Below, one piece after another: positions 4,750 to 6,259 of a DNA stretch of 6,259 nucleotides. A program made the position numbers and the translations under genes. Below the pieces are notes generated by a model. That model did not search any database and was not told the origin of the DNA. It was given only the letters and a program-made list of their open reading frames with translations. How positions within the stretch are numbered: position 1 is the stretch's first letter; each line of letters starts with the position of its first letter. The stretch comes from a bacterium. Lineage in GTDB: Bacteria > Desulfobacterota > GWC2-55-46. The stretch spans positions 1-6,259 of the forward strand of contig DAIDBB010000216.1 in NCBI GenBank assembly GCA_027310325.1, written 5' to 3'.

Positions 4750-6259
4750 ATGAAAACAAAAGATTTTGAAGCCGAGCTTAGGATCCACATAGAAGCGAGA
4801 TACCCAATATTATGGCTGGTATCTTTTGAAGAGCGGAGGGTTGAGAGGATACTGGAGGACCTGTGCGAGCAGATGAAGTTCAGCTTCTGGTCCTGGTCCG
4901 TCTCAAGGGGCCTTTACGGGGGCGAGAAGAAGAAAAGGGAACAGATGGGCAAGGAAAAGATCCTCGCGACCATCGAAGAAAAGATCACGAAAGACGACGA
5001 GACGAATAACCTTTTTCTCTTGAAGGATATAGTCAATTACTTCGGCTCTCACGAGTTTTTGAGGAAGTTCAGGGACCTGCCCGCGATATTGGACGAGCGC
5101 CGTCCCGTAAACACCATCTGCATCCTTTCTCCGACGTTAAGCGAGATGCCGCCGGAGCTCGAAGAAGACCTGGTCGTATTAGAGCTCAGCCTCCCTGACT
5201 ATGATGAGATAGCCGAGATGGTATCAAAGACCTACGGACATCTCATCCCCGAGAAGTGGCACGCGTCCACAAGGTCGATCCTCTATAAGTCCCTTCAGGG
5301 GCTCTCCATGGATAATATCCGGCGCGTAATAAGGAAGGCCATAAGCCTTAATAACGGCGCCCTTAACGAGGATTGCATCTCTTACATACAGGACGAGAAA
5401 CAGCAGATAATAAAGAAGCAGAAGATACTCGACTATTATCCGCATAGAGAGGCGATAGAGAATATCGGGGGACTGAGCGAGATAAAGAAGTGGTTCGTCG
5501 AAAGGGAACACGTATTTCGCCTCAGCAGGGATAAAATTGAGACCCTCGGGCTCGATGTCCCCAAGGGGCTCCTTCTTATAGGCGTGCCCGGGTCCGGTAA
5601 GAGCCTCTGCTGCAAGGCCCTGGCCGGCATCTGGAACCTGCCGCTCCTGAGGCTGGACGTTGGAAGGCTTTTCGGCTCGACCGTGGGAGAGTCGGAAAAG
5701 AACATAAGAAGGTGCATCCAGCTGGCCGAGGCGGTAAGCCCCTGCATACTCTGGATAGACGAGATAGACAAGGCCTTTGGCGGCATCGGCGGCTATCAGG
5801 GCGACTCAGGCACGCAGCTTCGCGTCTTCGGGACGTTCATCACGTGGCTGCAGGAAAAAGAAGACCCGGTCTTCGTGATATCCACGGCCAACGAACCGAA
5901 GAACCTTCCACCGGAGTTGTGGAGAAAGGGAAGGTACGACGAGGTCTTTTTCGTCGACCTCCCGAGCGAGGAAGAGAGGGAGGAGATATTCAGGATCCAC
6001 CTTGAAAGAAGGGTCCGGAACCTAAATAGATTGACTCTTAAGGAACTCGCCCAGAACAGCCAGGGCTTCACGGGTGCCGAGATCGAGCAGGCCGTTAAGG
6101 ACGCCATAGTAACGACGTTCAACAGGATACGGGAAGGGGGCGGAAGCACGAAAGAGGTCGAGGACATGATCGACGGGCTGCTTTCCCTCGATATCTCGCA
6201 GGAAACTCTCCTTACCTCGATAAGGAACATCACCCCGCTATCTGTACTCAAGCGGGAAG
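4750..6259 (+). CDS. Ycf46-like AAA ATPase, 3' end beyond the window
   Basis: The frame runs from ATG 4750 to the right edge without a stop (503 complete codons), so the gene is nearly complete by Ycf46 standards (about 500 residues). AAGGTGA (4740-4746) is the ribosome-binding site. The C-terminal half is a full AAA module: Walker A GVPGSGKS (278-285), Walker B ILWIDEID (333-340, D337 E338), sensor-1 Asn381 in STAN, WRKGRYDE with candidate arginine fingers R392 and R395, and GFTGAEIEQ (439-447) in the lid. RVFGTFITWLQEK (358-370) and FFVDLPSEEE (400-409) are patterns I associate with Ycf46 of cyanobacteria and plastids. The N-terminal half (about 15-200) looks like a second, degenerate AAA fold without a P-loop. 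No signal peptide or membrane helix is seen, so the protein is probably cytoplasmic. In Synechocystis a Ycf46 protein has been linked to inorganic carbon use; the role here is unknown. It is divergent from dedA. Confidence 0.88.
   Translation, partial: MKTKDFEAELRIHIEARYPILWLVSFEERRVERILEDLCEQMKFSFWSWSVSRGLYGGEKKKREQMGKEKILATIEEKITKDDETNNLFLLKDIVNYFGSHEFLRKFRDLPAILDERRPVNTICILSPTLSEMPPELEEDLVVLELSLPDYDEIAEMVSKTYGHLIPEKWHASTRSILYKSLQGLSMDNIRRVIRKAISLNNGALNEDCISYIQDEKQQIIKKQKILDYYPHREAIENIGGLSEIKKWFVEREHVFRLSRDKIETLGLDVPKGLLLIGVPGSGKSLCCKALAGIWNLPLLRLDVGRLFGSTVGESEKNIRRCIQLAEAVSPCILWIDEIDKAFGGIGGYQGDSGTQLRVFGTFITWLQEKEDPVFVISTANEPKNLPPELWRKGRYDEVFFVDLPSEEEREEIFRIHLERRVRNLNRLTLKELAQNSQGFTGAEIEQAVKDAIVTTFNRIREGGGSTKEVEDMIDGLLSLDISQETLLTSIRNITPLSVLKRE

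Noticed and set aside
5436..6251. Minus-strand open frames opposite the AAA ATPase gene
   Set aside because: The plus strand encodes Walker A, Walker B and sensor motifs in one frame across this region. The opposite frames have no recognisable features.

Overview
The window looks like ordinary bacterial chromosome with four protein genes: pntB (+, 5' end missing), hppA (+), dedA (-) and a ycf46-like AAA ATPase gene (+, 3' end missing). Coding DNA is GC-rich, with heavy use of ATA for Ile and AGG for Arg. The intergenic region before the last gene is strongly AT-rich. Gene content and codon use suggest an environmental Gram-negative-type bacterium, perhaps a deltaproteobacterial, nitrospirotal or candidate-phylum lineage. 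That placement is a low-confidence inference. I see no phage, IS element, tRNA, rRNA or CRISPR signal.

Positions 1-1520 hold the C-terminal part of the beta subunit of proton-translocating NAD(P) transhydrogenase. Its NADP(H)-binding domain III (dIII) occurs twice in tandem, about 80% identical and ungapped over about 172 residues, with Ala/Pro-rich linkers before each copy. Standard PntB proteins carry one dIII. This is the most unusual feature of the window.

Positions 1521-1676 are a spacer with a perfect 13-bp hairpin and a possible weak promoter. Positions 1677-3722 encode a membrane proton-pumping pyrophosphatase with the signature of the K+-independent type. A strong bidirectional terminator at 3738-3777 separates it from the convergent dedA gene (3806-4447, minus strand), which encodes a DedA-family membrane protein.

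Positions 4448-4749 form a divergent control region. It holds a sigma70-like promoter for dedA, a perfect 7-2-7 palindrome (GTTACCC-TG-GGGTAAC), and two candidate promoters for the rightward gene. That gene starts at 4750, is open to the window edge, and encodes a Ycf46-like AAA ATPase with a degenerate N-terminal AAA-like half and an intact C-terminal ATPase module.

The first two genes are functionally related. HppA converts PPi hydrolysis into proton motive force, and transhydrogenase spends that force to make NADPH from NADH. Together they could form a PPi-to-NADPH route, although the hairpin between them leaves co-transcription uncertain. DedA may also depend on the proton motive force. 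The role of the Ycf46-like protein is not evident from this context.
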